NCBI GenBank assembly: GCA_905215035.1
Contig: CAJMOJ010000090.1
Location: 1 to 5,330, forward strand
Direction: 5' to 3'
DNA from: an uncultured bacterium
GTDB lineage: Bacteria > Actinomycetota > Coriobacteriia > Coriobacteriales > Eggerthellaceae
Length of the DNA: 5,330 nucleotides
In this document: piece after piece, positions 5,298-5,330 of the stretch
How the letters are laid out: the number at the start of each line of letters is the position of its first letter
How positions within the stretch are numbered: the first letter of the stretch is position 1
Notes under the pieces: model-generated
What the model was told of the DNA's origin: nothing
The model's input: only the letters and a program-made list of their open reading frames with translations
Database searches by the model: none
Translations under genes and position numbers: made by a program

Positions 5298-5330
5298 TTA
5301 TCGTTTCTCACGGCTGACGTCCAGCTTCGA
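5298..5330 (-). CDS. Possible C-terminal end of a minus-strand gene (partial)
   Basis: The last 33 bases read on the minus strand as ten codons (SKLDVSREKR) followed by TAA at 5300-5298, with a hairpin terminator beginning 6 nt later. The codons are GC-rich (TCG, CTG, GAC, GTC, AGC). The protein cannot be identified from ten residues. The support is the stop-plus-terminator arrangement. Confidence 0.35.
   Translation of the reverse strand, partial: SKLDVSREKR

Noticed and set aside
5239..5302. Integron attC or transposon end suggested by the long inverted repeat at the right edge
   Set aside because: The attC core consensus is absent, and the position after a stop codon with a T-rich tail fits a terminator better.

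Overview
The window suggests a bacterial chromosome of moderate GC with strong purine-rich ribosome binding sites (AGAGAGAGGGG, AGAGGGG), GC-rich hairpin terminators and short monocistronic units. The style is compatible with a Gram-positive-type lineage. My best guess is an anaerobic Coriobacteriia/Eggerthellales-like actinobacterium, but this is a low-confidence impression and no marker gene in the window fixes the taxonomy.

Layout: positions 1-348 hold a two-way hairpin terminator (25-72), a doubtful degenerate coding remnant on the minus strand (16-231), and the promoter and leader of the first large gene. Positions 349-1794 (+) encode permease A, a 481-residue polytopic membrane protein of the UraA/SulP-like (NCS2/SulP, 7+7 inverted repeat) fold. 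It is followed by a hairpin terminator. Positions 2082-3020 (+) encode a 312-residue ketopantoate-reductase family (PanE/ApbA) NADP-dependent 2-oxoacid reductase. A two-way terminator (3082-3125) separates it from permease B at 3240-4685 (-), a second 481-residue permease. Positions 4686-5297 contain no convincing gene. They hold permease B's leader, a 60-bp dyad enclosing two small hairpins (4775-4834), and at the right edge a terminator for a minus-strand gene that enters from outside the window.

The main point of interest is the pairing of A and B. They align without a gap at 392 of 481 identical residues (about 81%, hand count), face each other, and bracket the reductase. They therefore form a roughly 1.4-kb inverted repeat around a single-gene core. 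Their ribosome binding sites are identical in a 25-nt block running into the start codon, and both share an upstream box (CGACTC ... ATTGTCAAAAC). The charged 41-residue C-terminal tail and the predicted substrate-site segments are almost unchanged. Differences cluster in predicted peripheral helices.

How the genes work together is inference. The permeases may import or exchange an organic anion or nucleobase-like solute, and the reductase may act on a related 2-oxoacid, but each gene has its own terminator and no operon links them. No CRISPR array, tRNA, rRNA, transposase or phage gene was seen.
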